Source: Pedobacter ureilyticus (GTDB lineage: Bacteria; Bacteroidota; Bacteroidia; Sphingobacteriales; Sphingobacteriaceae). Taken from it: a stretch of DNA of 64,000 bases. Position numbers and translations under genes: made by a program. Below, one piece after another: positions 34,689-44,785 of the stretch. The notes under the pieces are model-generated. The model made no database searches. It was not told the DNA's origin and saw only the letters and a list, made by a program, of their open reading frames with translations. How positions within the stretch are numbered: position 1 is the first letter of the stretch; each line of letters begins with the position of its first letter. The stretch covers positions 128,479 to 192,478 of the forward strand of contig NZ_SSHJ01000007.1 of assembly GCF_005925345.1 (NCBI RefSeq), in the 5' to 3' direction.

Positions 34689-35252
34689 CTAAAATAGGAG
34701 TAGAATGTTCAGCTTTGCCTTTAGTATTTTGAGGGCATTACTGATCTGGTGGGAAACATTGCTTTCAGTAGTATCGAGTTTATTCGCAATTTCTTTGTTT
34801 GTGAAATGTTCCTTTCGGCTTAACATGAAAATCTCCTTCATTTTTTTTGGAAGATTTTGGACTTGCTTTTCAATATATTCTGCTAGCTGTCTTTCCCTTA
34901 TCTTATTATCGGCATGATCTGTTTTGGGCGCTAATGCTAGACCTTTAAGGACTTCTATATATTTTGCTTCAACCTTTTCATGGGCAAAAAAATTAAGCAT
35001 GCTAGTTTTAAGCGATATATATAAAAATTGAGATAGATTGCCGTTCTCTAAAATAGCTTCTCTTTTAAGCCAGAGTTTGGTAAACAGATCTTGCACAAAA
35101 TCCTTTGCCAAATCTTTATCCCTTAACTTTTTAAATGAAAAGGAAAACATCAAATAATAATACCGTTTGTAAATCTGGGTATAGGCCAAATGATCTCCAT
35201 CTCTTAGCAGAGTTACTAATTGACTATCGGTAAAGGTTTGATAACCAGACAT
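34689..35252 (-). CDS. ECF-type RNA polymerase sigma factor (ICE module)
   Basis: A 187-residue sigma-70 family ECF factor with region 2 (about 20-90, including DFVQDLFTKLW) and region 4 (about 125-180, HFTNKEIANKLDTTESNVSHQI). It is the first gene of the sigma-FecR-SusC-SusD-TlpA module and should activate its transcription when FecR releases it. It is autonomous within the ICE and resembles the chromosomal sigma factor at 53.9 kb only at the family level. Confidence 0.9.
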   Translation of the reverse strand: MSGYQTFTDSQLVTLLRDGDHLAYTQIYKRYYYLMFSFSFKKLRDKDLAKDFVQDLFTKLWLKREAILENGNLSQFLYISLKTSMLNFFAHEKVEAKYIEVLKGLALAPKTDHADNKIRERQLAEYIEKQVQNLPKKMKEIFMLSRKEHFTNKEIANKLDTTESNVSHQISNALKILKAKLNILLLF

Positions 35253-35302
35253 TGCTCATTATTATTTCTAATAACGAACCAAAGACCTGCGGATTAATAA
35301 CA
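35253..35302. other. Short spacer upstream of the sigma gene
   Basis: AT-rich sequence between the ECF sigma start and the folded stretch, with no gene. If the folded stretch is a guide-type RNA on the plus strand, this spacer would hold its 5' end. Confidence 0.4.
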
Positions 35303-35485
35303 ATAGGGCTGATAACCCGCCATGTCTATGCACTGTAGGCTCTGGTAAGCCAGCCTCTCCCAAAGGAGAGGTTCTCATACATAAAACATAAGCGAGTACC
35401 AGCCCTATAGTTTTTATAGGGTTTAGGCACTCTACTTACGCTCACATGAGAATTTACCAGATTTACAGTGTGAGGCTCGTAAGCC
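35303..35485. ncRNA. Candidate structured RNA with a possible pseudoknot
   Basis: About 183 nt contain a nested fold: CACTGTA (35331-35337) with 35464-35470, CTGGTAA (35342-35348) with 35454-35460, TTCTCAT (35372-35378) with 35446-35452, and hairpins CCTCTCC/GGAGAGG (35354-35371), CCCTATA/TATAGGG (35403-35421) and GGCT/AGCC (35474-35485). In addition, ATAGGGCT (35303-35310) can pair with AGCCCTAT (35401-35408), which would form a pseudoknot or a switch. The strand is uncertain. A HEARO/omega-type RNA is one hypothesis, from memory of that family's pseudoknotted layout only; no IscB-like frame is nearby. Confidence 0.55.
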
Positions 35486-35745
35486 GTATCTATCTTTTAG
35501 AATACGACAAATTTATAAAATTAATCAAATAACACGCTCTCTTTTGATAGGTATAAATTCTTATTTTGTTATGAATTAATACCGATACAAAACGTTTTCA
35601 TTCCATTATAACATTATTGTAGATCAAATATACTTAAATTATTACTAAAATAGCAATTTTTAATACTGATATAGTAATTATTATTTTTACATCAGTATTA
35701 TTTCATGGATATGGGCCAATTGTTACGGATTTTTATACAAATTCT
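35486..35745. other. AT-rich promoter-proximal stretch
   Basis: Very AT-rich sequence with no gene, between the folded stretch and the 104-residue gene. The words ACTGATATAGTAAT and ACATCAGTATT near 35660-35700 partly repeat each other in inverted form and may be an operator of the downstream gene. Confidence 0.4.
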
Positions 35746-36060
35746 ATGGCCACTAAAATAAATTCCGAGCGACTTAAAAGTACTCTTGTCTCACTTAAAG
35801 CAAGATTTGAAACAGGTACAATTACCAGTATGGATGATCTTACTGATATGTATATTACTGGATTAATTACAATATTAGGAATGGGATACGATAGTTTTAT
35901 AAATAAATGTACATCTCCTGAAAAATTTGTAGTTGAAGATTTAGTAAAAATGTCTCAAGTGTTTGATGTTGATATTAATTTGATAATGAAAGTTGTTTTA
36001 TCTCAAGCTACCAAAAACGTAAAACCAAAAGATGTTTCTCGGTTTTTAACAAGTAAATAG
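35746..36060 (+). CDS. Small predicted helical DNA-binding-like protein
   Basis: A 104-residue, mainly helical protein with no membrane segment. Residues 42-85 look like a degenerate Xre-type helix-turn-helix (helix, GYDSFINKC, second helix VEDLVKMSQVF). I do not recognise a named family. It lies alone, upstream of a broken toxin-antitoxin pair, and may be a regulator of the element. Confidence 0.55.
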   Translation: MATKINSERLKSTLVSLKARFETGTITSMDDLTDMYITGLITILGMGYDSFINKCTSPEKFVVEDLVKMSQVFDVDINLIMKVVLSQATKNVKPKDVSRFLTSK

Positions 36061-36142
36061 AGGCTTTATTTTGGTTTTTTTATTTTCGTATATTTGTCTT
36101 TAGTCATCATTTTAAGTAATCATTCAAACAAAGGGGGTAAAT

Positions 36143-36375
36143 ATGTATTCAGAAGCAAGAAAACTACATCTTATAGAAGACGTACTTAAAATTAAAAGTG
36201 AAGCTGTATTGACAGAAGTAGAAAACATTGTAAAAAAAAGGCTGTTCGTCCAAAACAAGCTGAAAAAGCATCAGCAAAGGATTTTTTAGGGCTTATTTCA
36301 GAAAAGGATATTAAATTGATGGAAAATGCCATTGAACAAGGCTGTGAACAAGTGAACCCTGATGACTGGAAATAA
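36143..36375 (+). pseudogene. VapB-like antitoxin gene with a frameshift
   Basis: The frame starts at an ATG at 36143 preceded by a purine-rich AAAGGGGG. After 32 codons it runs into a run of eight A (36232-36239) and then shifts. One extra A would restore a frame of 77 residues ending at 36375 with a typical antitoxin tail (MENAIEQGCEQVNPDDW). As written, translation ends in TAG at about 36287. The run makes a sequencing error, slippage or a real mutation all possible. Confidence 0.75.
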
Positions 36376-36535
36376 AATTGCATTAGATACCAATATCATT
36401 TCTGCACTCTTAAAGGGTGAAAGAATTATCGCCGAAAAAATAGGTGCAGCGGAAGAGGTATATATTTCAATAAATGTTTTGGGAGAACTTTATTACGGCG
36501 CAGAATATTCCACCAATGTAGAGGCTAATCCTTAA
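36362..36535 (+). pseudogene. Truncated VapC-like PIN-domain toxin
   Basis: The frame starts inside the antitoxin gene (14-nt overlap, different frame), as in intact VapBC operons. It encodes the PIN start (LDTNIISALLKG) with the first catalytic Asp and the GELYYGA segment with the conserved Glu, then stops after 57 residues, about half the normal length of about 130. The second half, with the remaining acidic residues, is missing, so the toxin should be inactive. Confidence 0.75.
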
Positions 36536-36616
36536 AATACCCTTCTGGTGTTTAATTAGCAGTAGATGTTTCCCATCTATCATTAATCGCCCAGCTGATA
36601 AAATTGTGAGAATGGA

Positions 36617-36763
36617 TTATTTTCTAGCCATTCGGTATATAAAAAGTATCCACACTCCAAATCCTACAATAAATGCAGGGAGCGGATTTTTCATAGTTGT
36701 ACCAGCCAACAGTGCGCCAGTACCTATTATACAAGTCAGGAAAAATAAAATTAAGTTTTTCAT
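36617..36763 (-). CDS. 48-residue membrane protein
   Basis: A short minus-strand frame from the ATG at 36763 encodes a protein with two predicted membrane helices (about 3-20 and 29-44) and a basic end (YRMARK). It is too short for a family call. It lies between the broken toxin and the integrase terminator. The composition is consistent with a real small membrane protein, but no independent evidence is available. Confidence 0.45.
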   Translation of the reverse strand: MKNLILFFLTCIIGTGALLAGTTMKNPLPAFIVGFGVWILFIYRMARK

Positions 36764-36797
36764 GATTATCAAATTTAATATTTTTTATCTAATTAAA

Positions 36798-36830
36798 ACC
36801 TGCATAGTTTACCAGATAAACTATGCAGGT
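36798..36830 (-). terminator. Terminator after the integrase gene
   Basis: A perfect 14-bp stem (36798-36811 with 36817-36830, arms ACCTGCATAGTTTA) with a 5-nt loop is followed on the minus strand by TTTTAATT. It lies 9 bp after the integrase stop. Confidence 0.85.
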
Positions 36831-36838
36831 AAATAATA

Positions 36839-38140
36839 TTAAGCGGCATTTCTTACCGATGTACTTCTCTTTTGTATTTTAAGCATCTTGGCATCTAACC
36901 TTCTTAATAGCGTCACAACCTTAATTTGTACTTCGTCAACTATGCGCCAATCTTTCTCAATATAAATGTCAGTCGTAGAATGTTCACTATCAACGTGGTT
37001 TAATGCCTGTGCTACATCATCTTTGCTCATTCTACAAGAGTTTCGGGCAATGGTAGCAAAACTATGTCTGGCCCAGTATAGGGTAAATTCATTGAAGCCT
37101 GTAATCTTTCTTAAATCTTTCATCCCCATTGCCAAAGCTTTGTTTAAGCCATTAGAATTGGTGTAACGTACAGAAAGTTTTTCTATATACTTTTCTAATA
37201 ATGGCCTTGCTTCATCTATAATCTTGATGCTAATAAAAGCATCATCTTTTCTTTGCCCTTCTGTTTTGGAACGGTTATAATCTATTCTACCATTCCTAAT
37301 GTTCCTCTTGGTCAAATTATAAAAATCAACCGCATTCATGCCACATAAATAGAAAGAGAGCATATATAGTTCCTTTGCCATTTCTGCCCGACTACCTTTT
37401 TTAGTTGCGCAATCCCTTATGGTTCTAATCTGCTCCAAAGTATTATTTCTCTTCTTGGTAAGAGGCGCAGAACCTATTTTATATTTTTTAAAAGGATAAT
37501 GTTTGATCCGATAAATTCCAAGGTCCTCATTATTATACATATTGCGCGCAGCATTAAACAGTGTTCGCAAATCACGCATGTGATTAAAAAGCCCACTGTC
37601 TGACAACCCTTTACTTGTTGTTTCTTTTACAAGATTTTTCTGCCCACTTGGACGTATCATTTTACGTTCGCTTCTCAAATAGCGCTCATAGGAGAGAAGC
37701 ATATTTGAATTGATTTCTGTTATGGATACAGCATCCCTTTTAAAATAGTCAATGAGGCTATTACGGACAACACGATGGTTATGTGCTGTACCTTTTTTTC
37801 CATCTTTTTCGCTTTGTAGAATATGTACAGAGCAAAATTTAATAAAATCTACATCGGCATCTTTGTCGCGTAGGTAATCTTTAAGACTTTCGGCATTAAA
37901 GAAGTTCAGTTTCTCACCGAGTTCACTGATTATCTTTCGATAGCCTTTTAATTGTTCGTCGATCAGGTCATTGATAAAATTATCCTTGATCTTCATCTTA
38001 GCAGTCAGTTGTTTTTTGACTACATAATGTACAGTGTCAATGTACTTTCTCTGGTTGTTGTGATGGACGCAGATTTTAACATTGTAGGTCCCATCTGCTT
38101 TCTTGTGGTGTTCGAACACCTTGGCGCTAACGGTTGCCAT
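36839..38140 (-). CDS. int: Tyrosine recombinase (CTnDOT-type integrase)
   Basis: A 433-residue recombinase with an N-terminal arm-binding domain (about 1-90), a SAM-like core-binding domain (about 105-210) and a C-terminal catalytic domain (about 225-415). The ARHSFAT box (Arg II) is near 354-360, and the catalytic Tyr is in TDIYI near 387. Where most relatives have Arg I, the sequence reads LCGMNAVDF, so Arg I is missing, as in IntDOT. The gene reads away from tRNA-Ile2, the expected layout for integration at the 3' end of that tRNA. Confidence 0.92.
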   Translation of the reverse strand: MATVSAKVFEHHKKADGTYNVKICVHHNNQRKYIDTVHYVVKKQLTAKMKIKDNFINDLIDEQLKGYRKIISELGEKLNFFNAESLKDYLRDKDADVDFIKFCSVHILQSEKDGKKGTAHNHRVVRNSLIDYFKRDAVSITEINSNMLLSYERYLRSERKMIRPSGQKNLVKETTSKGLSDSGLFNHMRDLRTLFNAARNMYNNEDLGIYRIKHYPFKKYKIGSAPLTKKRNNTLEQIRTIRDCATKKGSRAEMAKELYMLSFYLCGMNAVDFYNLTKRNIRNGRIDYNRSKTEGQRKDDAFISIKIIDEARPLLEKYIEKLSVRYTNSNGLNKALAMGMKDLRKITGFNEFTLYWARHSFATIARNSCRMSKDDVAQALNHVDSEHSTTDIYIEKDWRIVDEVQIKVVTLLRRLDAKMLKIQKRSTSVRNAA

Positions 38141-38160
38141 AATTCTTTAGGTTAGCACGC

Positions 38161-38278
38161 AAAACCGTCGTAACGTATTTGTAACGGTTTTACGTGAAGT
38201 TCAACAAAAAATTATGTAAAACCTGCCCTTAAAGTGGTTTTATGGGCATAGTTGCTGACGGTAATCAGCATCAGAAAA
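38161..38278. promoter_or_regulatory. Presumed attachment-site region with repeated arm-like motifs
   Basis: AAAACCGT (38161-38168) is inverted at 38184-38191 (ACGGTTTT), and the same word recurs as both arms of the tRNA terminator at 38285-38294 and 38310-38319. Arm-type binding sites for IntDOT-like integrases are short direct or inverted repeats near the integrase start, so these are candidate arm sites. The exact right end of the ICE is not visible without the empty site. Confidence 0.45.
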
Positions 38279-38280
38279 AC

Positions 38281-38319
38281 AAAAAAAACCGTCTCCAAAT
38301 TTCTTTGTAAGACGGTTTT
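38281..38319 (-). terminator. Terminator of tRNA-Ile2
   Basis: The stem AAAACCGTCT with AGACGGTTTT (38285-38294 and 38310-38319), 5 nt after the tRNA end on the minus strand, continues into a T run. It ends the tRNA transcript. Confidence 0.8.
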
Positions 38320-38323
38320 ATAG

Positions 38324-38397
38324 TGGGCCCAGCTGGGCTCGAACCAGCGACCAAGAGATTATGAGTCTCCTACTCTAACCAACTGAGCTATAGGCCC
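38324..38397 (-). tRNA. tRNA-Ile2 (anticodon CAU, lysidine type)
   Basis: A complete 74-nt cloverleaf: acceptor GGGCCTA with TGGGCCC, discriminator A, no encoded CCA, D-arm GCTCAGTTGGTTAGAGT, anticodon stem GGAGA with TCTCT and loop CTCATAA, and T-arm GCTGG/CCAGC around TTCGAGC. The anticodon CAT with the stretch CTTGGTCGCTGGTTC is the signature of tRNA-Ile2 rather than elongator Met; C34 would be changed to lysidine by TilS. It is the presumed integration target of the ICE. Confidence 0.9.
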
Positions 38398-38540
38398 TTA
38401 CGCAATTTTCTTGCTACCTGCGTGAGGCAAATTTAAACAAATTTTTCAAGTCAGCAACATCTTTTTTGTTCTTCGAAAACTTTCGAGTTTCTCAAAAGAA
38501 AGCAAACTTAAAAAGCTAATTTTCAATTCTTTAGCCCTTA

Positions 38541-38582
38541 GATTATGAGTCTTCTACTCTAACCAACTGAGCTATAGGCCCC
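38541..38582 (-). pseudogene. 5' half of a second tRNA-Ile2
   Basis: A 42-nt match to the 5' half of the intact tRNA (acceptor 5' arm, D-arm, anticodon loop), with one internal mismatch in the anticodon stem. The match stops just after the anticodon loop; the T-arm and 3' acceptor strand are absent. It lies 144 bp upstream of the intact tRNA in the same direction. It is probably a scar of an earlier integration or a decayed tandem copy. Confidence 0.8.
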
Positions 38583-38646
38583 GAAATCCGTATTAGGATT
38601 TGCGAGTGCAATGTTACATATTTGCAGCGAATTTTGGAACACAAAA

Positions 38647-39282
38647 ATGGAAAAAATTAAAAATATTATTTTCGATTACGGCAATGTAATATTCGCTATC
38701 GACTTTTTAAAAACGCAAAATGCTCTTGCACAATTAGGTATCCCTAACGTTACCGAATTCTTCGCCCATAAAGGGCATAATCAATTATTTGATGATTTTG
38801 AAACAGGTAGCCTCTCCCCTGCCCAATTTAGGGATGGAATTAGAAAAGCAGCCGATAAATTAGAACTTACAGACCAACAGATAGACGATGCATGGAACAG
38901 TCTTTTACTTGGTGTATCTGGCAATAACCATGATGTGCTACTAGAGGTCAAACAAAAATATCGCACCTTTCTGTTGAGTAACAACAATAAAATCCACTAC
39001 GATTGGATCATTGCCTACCTACAAAAAGACTACGGATTTAACAATTACGACGACTTTTTCGAAAGGGCTTATTTCTCTCAAGATACTAACATGCGCAAAC
39101 CTAATGTAGAAATTTTCGAGATGGTGCTGAGAGAAAATAACCTCAATCCAGAAGAAACACTTTTTATAGACGACAGTCCACAGCATATTGCAGGTGCAAA
39201 AAAAGCAGGTTTAAATACTCTACTTATGGATGTGCACCCCGAAAAGTTACACAGCTTCTTACAATATCATAAATTATTATAA
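38647..39282 (+). CDS. HAD-family phosphatase (YihX-like)
   Basis: A 211-residue HAD hydrolase. Motif I (FDYGNV) is near the N-terminus, with the catalytic Asp first; a cap domain covers about 20-85, motif II SNNN lies near 116-119, and motif IV (FIDDSP) near 173-178. It is similar in size to YihX, a sugar-phosphate phosphatase. The frame is open to 38611, but the ATG at 38647 puts motif I near residue 8, the normal place. Motif I reads FDYGNV instead of FDxDGT, as in several HAD subgroups. Confidence 0.88.
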   Translation: MEKIKNIIFDYGNVIFAIDFLKTQNALAQLGIPNVTEFFAHKGHNQLFDDFETGSLSPAQFRDGIRKAADKLELTDQQIDDAWNSLLLGVSGNNHDVLLEVKQKYRTFLLSNNNKIHYDWIIAYLQKDYGFNNYDDFFERAYFSQDTNMRKPNVEIFEMVLRENNLNPEETLFIDDSPQHIAGAKKAGLNTLLMDVHPEKLHSFLQYHKLL

Positions 39283-39306
39283 CTATTTTAGGGTAAAACA
39301 GTAAGC

Positions 39307-39624
39307 ATGAATACTAAAAAATACAAATCTCTACGAGAGTTTTACCCTTTCTATTTGAGCGAACACCAAAATACTACCAGCCGTATCCTTCATTTTACGG
39401 GTACGGCATTAGTAGTGATTTGCTTAATTGGTGGAATACTATTTCACGATCTACGTTTTATCATTGCTGTACCCTTTTTGGGATATGGCTTTGCTTGGGT
39501 TGGCCACTTTTTTTTCGAGAAAAATAAGCCAGCTACCTTTCAATATCCTGCCTACAGCTTAGCTAGTGATTTCCTATTGTTTTGGGATCTGCTCAATGGC
39601 AAGCAATCTTTCAAAGCAAAATAG
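39307..39624 (+). CDS. DUF962/Mpo1-like membrane protein
   Basis: A 105-residue protein with the DUF962 signature: the FYLSEHQNTTSRILHFTGT start (about 15-33) with its conserved His, two membrane helices (about 33-49 and 51-68), GH-FFEKNKPATF (about 66-78) and a short end. Mpo1 of yeast belongs to this family and oxidises 2-hydroxy fatty acids using Fe2+. It lies 24 bp after the HAD gene and is probably co-transcribed with it. Confidence 0.85.
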   Translation: MNTKKYKSLREFYPFYLSEHQNTTSRILHFTGTALVVICLIGGILFHDLRFIIAVPFLGYGFAWVGHFFFEKNKPATFQYPAYSLASDFLLFWDLLNGKQSFKAK

Positions 39625-39778
39625 CTTTTGCCTATCTCCGTATAGATAAAAGCACTTTGATAACATCAATCTTCTATTGTATCTTTAAAAAAAGGTGTTC
39701 GAAGATGCAAATATTATATACATTTCATTTGCAACAACAACCATATATTGTAGCCTTAATTCAGTTAACTAAAATTGA

Positions 39779-42058
<2,280 letters not shown>

Positions 42059-42085
42059 GCTATCCACGTTAAAGTATTTATTTTA

Positions 42086-42110
42086 GGCTGCGTAAATCGC
42101 AGCCTTTTTA
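42086..42110 (+). terminator. Terminator of katG
   Basis: The stem GGCTGCG (42086-42092) with CGCAGCC (42098-42104) and a T run lies 27 bp after the katG stop. Confidence 0.85.
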
Positions 42111-42456
42111 TTTGGAAAGCATTTATAAAAAGTCCTCCAATTGTAACAAAGTTCTTCTCATTTGCTTTTCTCAATTAACAAAAGCATATTTGTTTTAATG
42201 TGCAAAAAATCGACATATCAATTATCCATAGGCTTCTTTAAAAAGAAGAACGAGGCTATTGCGTCTTTTGCATTTTACAGCACACCTGTTTTGGGTATCA
42301 CTTTAAATCCTATAGCGCTTAATCAAAGCAAGGATTACCTAAAATAAACCCCGATATCTACATTTTTTTCTAAATGATTTCGGGGGATAACCATTCCTGA
42401 GTATTATTTTTTATGTCTCGTTTCCGAGGCTATCAATTCACTTTATTTTATTAATA
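42111..42456. other. Non-coding stretch between katG and the GreA/Rnk-like gene
   Basis: AT-rich sequence with no supported gene. A 61-codon frame at 42162-42347 has no conserved features and is not believed. The last 100 bases should hold the promoter of the GreA/Rnk-like gene; CCGAAATCATTTAG-like inverted words near 42350-42385 are weak. Confidence 0.5.
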
Positions 42457-42849
42457 ATGGAAACTAAATCAATTTTATTGTCTAAAAGCGATTACAAATT
42501 TTTAAACGAGCACTTGGAAAAGGCCATCATGAGCAATTACAACAAATCTCGCTTAAAGGAAGAAGTTAAAAATGCCCAAGTTTTTGAAGACAGCGAACTT
42601 CCAGAAAATGTGGTATCACTATACACCGAAACAAAGATTGAAAGCACTGGTGATGGTCAAATGTTTACCTTCAAATTAGTACACCCTAAAGATGCAGATA
42701 TAAAGCAGCAAAAAGTATCTATCTTTGCACCCATTAGCATTGCCCTTTGGGGTTACCAAACTGGCGATTTAATTAACTGGGAAATGCCCGATGGAATTAA
42801 AGAGTTTAAAATTATTTCTGTTAGAAAATTAACAGAACACGAATTGTAG
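42457..42849 (+). CDS. GreA/GreB C-terminal-like (Rnk-type) protein
   Basis: A 130-residue protein with a short helical N-terminus (about 5-45) and a C-terminal FKBP-like beta domain (about 50-128) of the GreA/GreB family (LVHPKDAD, then SIFAPISIALWGYQTGD). It lacks the long coiled coil of GreA, so it belongs to the Rnk-like group that binds RNA polymerase and modulates its activity. It is flanked by terminators and monocistronic. Confidence 0.85.
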   Translation: METKSILLSKSDYKFLNEHLEKAIMSNYNKSRLKEEVKNAQVFEDSELPENVVSLYTETKIESTGDGQMFTFKLVHPKDADIKQQKVSIFAPISIALWGYQTGDLINWEMPDGIKEFKIISVRKLTEHEL

Positions 42850-42921
42850 CATTCACGGAGCATTATTGCGTATATGTTTTATCAAGCTCAGCCTAACCCT
42901 TACATATTATCCCTTAAACAA

Positions 42922-42954
42922 ATGATCCCCCTGAGCTGAGCTTAGGGGGATCAT
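42922..42954. terminator. Bidirectional terminator between convergent genes
   Basis: An 11-bp stem (ATGATCCCCCT, 42922-42932, with AGGGGGATCAT, 42944-42954) lies between the GreA/Rnk-like gene (plus) and the lipoprotein gene (minus) and can serve both. Confidence 0.8.
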
Positions 42955-43019
42955 CTATCTGAAATAGAATAATCAAGTATTTAGACGTACTTATTATTTT
43001 TATGCCAATACGATATTAA

Positions 43020-44780
43020 TTAAGGAATATCGTATTTAAACACTTTTATCTTTGCATCAGTTACTGTGGCAATATATGGAATACCTTCTTCCGATATACG
43101 CATAGTAATTTTGTCAGGCACACCTGTTTGGAGTGTCGTAGCAGGATTCCAGTTCTGAGTATCATTATTAAATGTTTGAACTTTTAAACCATTAGCGTCA
43201 CCGTGGGCAAAGTAGAGTGTTCCATTTGGATGTAAAGCCAAAGCAATATTGTCCCTTTGCGAGTTAGAGGTAGCGGTATGGCTAATTGCATCCCCAATTT
43301 GTCTCCAAGAAGTACCATTGTACCTCATCACGTAAGACATCTTATTTGTTGTAGCTTGAGATTGAAATACCAAATATACCTCTCCGCTTTCAGAGGCATC
43401 CACATCCATAACAGCAGCACCTACAACAGAAGCATCAGGAGATACCATTGCGGTTCCAACTACTTCCCAATTTAATGAGGTCTCATTTAATCTATAAATA
43501 GTAGGCTTTCTGGTAGTAGAAATTCCATCCATTACGGCATAATAAAGTTTATTATCTCTGCCTTTTCTTATTCTAGTGTACAATGTTGCGGGCGATGCAT
43601 CTATAGACCTTAATGACCAGCTATTATTAATAAATAGTGCTGATTGTGTAGATCTATTGGCAACACCTCCTTCTGCTCTGGCAGCAGCATAACCAATTAC
43701 CGGCATACCAGATTGAGTAGTTGCAATGTGAAGATAATTTACACGTTGCGCAGTAGATTGTGGCCTAATTAAAAATGACCATTTGTCATTGCTATACTTC
43801 TGTACAGAAGCGTATTGTACAGAATCGCCCAAAGTATTGTAATCTTTATAACTAGCATAAAGCACACCACTGTCATCTATAGCAATACCAACAGCATCAA
43901 CTCTTCCAAAAGATATTCCTTGCGAATCGCCAATGGTACCCCACGAACTACCGTTGTAAGATGCCACAACAGCCTTTCTCGTACCGTCTCCATCGGCGGC
44001 AGTTCTACTAAATATAATTACTGGATTGTTAGACACAGGATTAATTGCTAAACTAATTTCCCCTACAGTATACGCAGCAATATTATCCGAAAGAATATCG
44101 ATCCATTCTGGAGCGGTTAAACGACCAACAGAAACTACAAACTCTTCTGGAACAGTTGTTTCTATATCGGTAACTTGATAAGTAACATCTGTGGTGAAAT
44201 TGTTAATAGATTGACTACTGGTTTGGATTACCCCCCCAACTTTCACTACCGCACCATCGGTTGTTACAAACCGTGCGACAAGTTTAGACACGTCGGCGTC
44301 TACAGGTAAGTTAACCTGAATTTTAAGACCATTAAATGTTCCAATATAATTTTTGAATAATAGATCTTCGTTATCTTCTGCATAAAAGCCAAATGATACT
44401 ATCGCTGCATTACGTAGCGCATAAACGTTAGCCATTGACATATCCGTAGGGGTTGCCACTCGGTACTCTACGGTATCACTTAAATCAACAGGAGTAATTC
44501 CACTTTGCTGAACATTGTTTCCGATGTATACAATAGACTGATCAGCTACGGTAAACGATGCAATAGCTTGTTTAAGATTAACTGAATTAGGTACACGGAT
44601 ATAAACGCTATTACCTTCTATTACACCTTTTACTTGTTTTGCAAGATCAGGATTAGAAGAAGTTTCTAATGTATAACTACTAAACATTGCCTTCCCCTCA
44701 TAACCTACTTCATACTTTTTACAAGCTGAAAAGCTAAGGCACATGATAGAAAGAAAAAATAAATAAATTGCTTGCTTCAT
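43020..44780 (-). CDS. Large surface lipoprotein with tandem beta domains
   Basis: A 586-residue protein with a lipoprotein signal (lipobox FSAC, Cys near 20). The N-terminal part (about 30-215) contains two DUF5018-like Ig-type beta domains (each with a VYALRN-like or TDVTYQVTD stretch). The C-terminal part (about 220-586) shows repeated beta blades with YNGSSW motifs, as in a beta-propeller. It lies 5 bp after the M16 peptidase and closes the SusC/SusD transcript, so it probably sits on the outer surface and helps bind the substrate. Confidence 0.75.
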   Translation of the reverse strand: MKQAIYLFFLSIMCLSFSACKKYEVGYEGKAMFSSYTLETSSNPDLAKQVKGVIEGNSVYIRVPNSVNLKQAIASFTVADQSIVYIGNNVQQSGITPVDLSDTVEYRVATPTDMSMANVYALRNAAIVSFGFYAEDNEDLLFKNYIGTFNGLKIQVNLPVDADVSKLVARFVTTDGAVVKVGGVIQTSSQSINNFTTDVTYQVTDIETTVPEEFVVSVGRLTAPEWIDILSDNIAAYTVGEISLAINPVSNNPVIIFSRTAADGDGTRKAVVASYNGSSWGTIGDSQGISFGRVDAVGIAIDDSGVLYASYKDYNTLGDSVQYASVQKYSNDKWSFLIRPQSTAQRVNYLHIATTQSGMPVIGYAAARAEGGVANRSTQSALFINNSWSLRSIDASPATLYTRIRKGRDNKLYYAVMDGISTTRKPTIYRLNETSLNWEVVGTAMVSPDASVVGAAVMDVDASESGEVYLVFQSQATTNKMSYVMRYNGTSWRQIGDAISHTATSNSQRDNIALALHPNGTLYFAHGDANGLKVQTFNNDTQNWNPATTLQTGVPDKITMRISEEGIPYIATVTDAKIKVFKYDIP

Positions 44781-44785
44781 AATTT

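Noticed and set aside
35303..36535. An IscB or TnpB system around the folded stretch
   Set aside because: No RuvC- or HNH-type frame is present within several kilobases; only the RNA-like fold hints at it.
1..38320. Prophage instead of an ICE
   Set aside because: There are no capsid, tail, terminase or lysis genes, while a full set of Tra and Mob genes is present.
38541..38582. A second functional tRNA-Ile2
   Set aside because: The T-arm and the 3' acceptor strand are missing and the anticodon stem is mismatched.
42162..42347. A 61-codon plus-strand frame after katG
   Set aside because: No conserved features; it lies in an AT-rich gap after a terminator.
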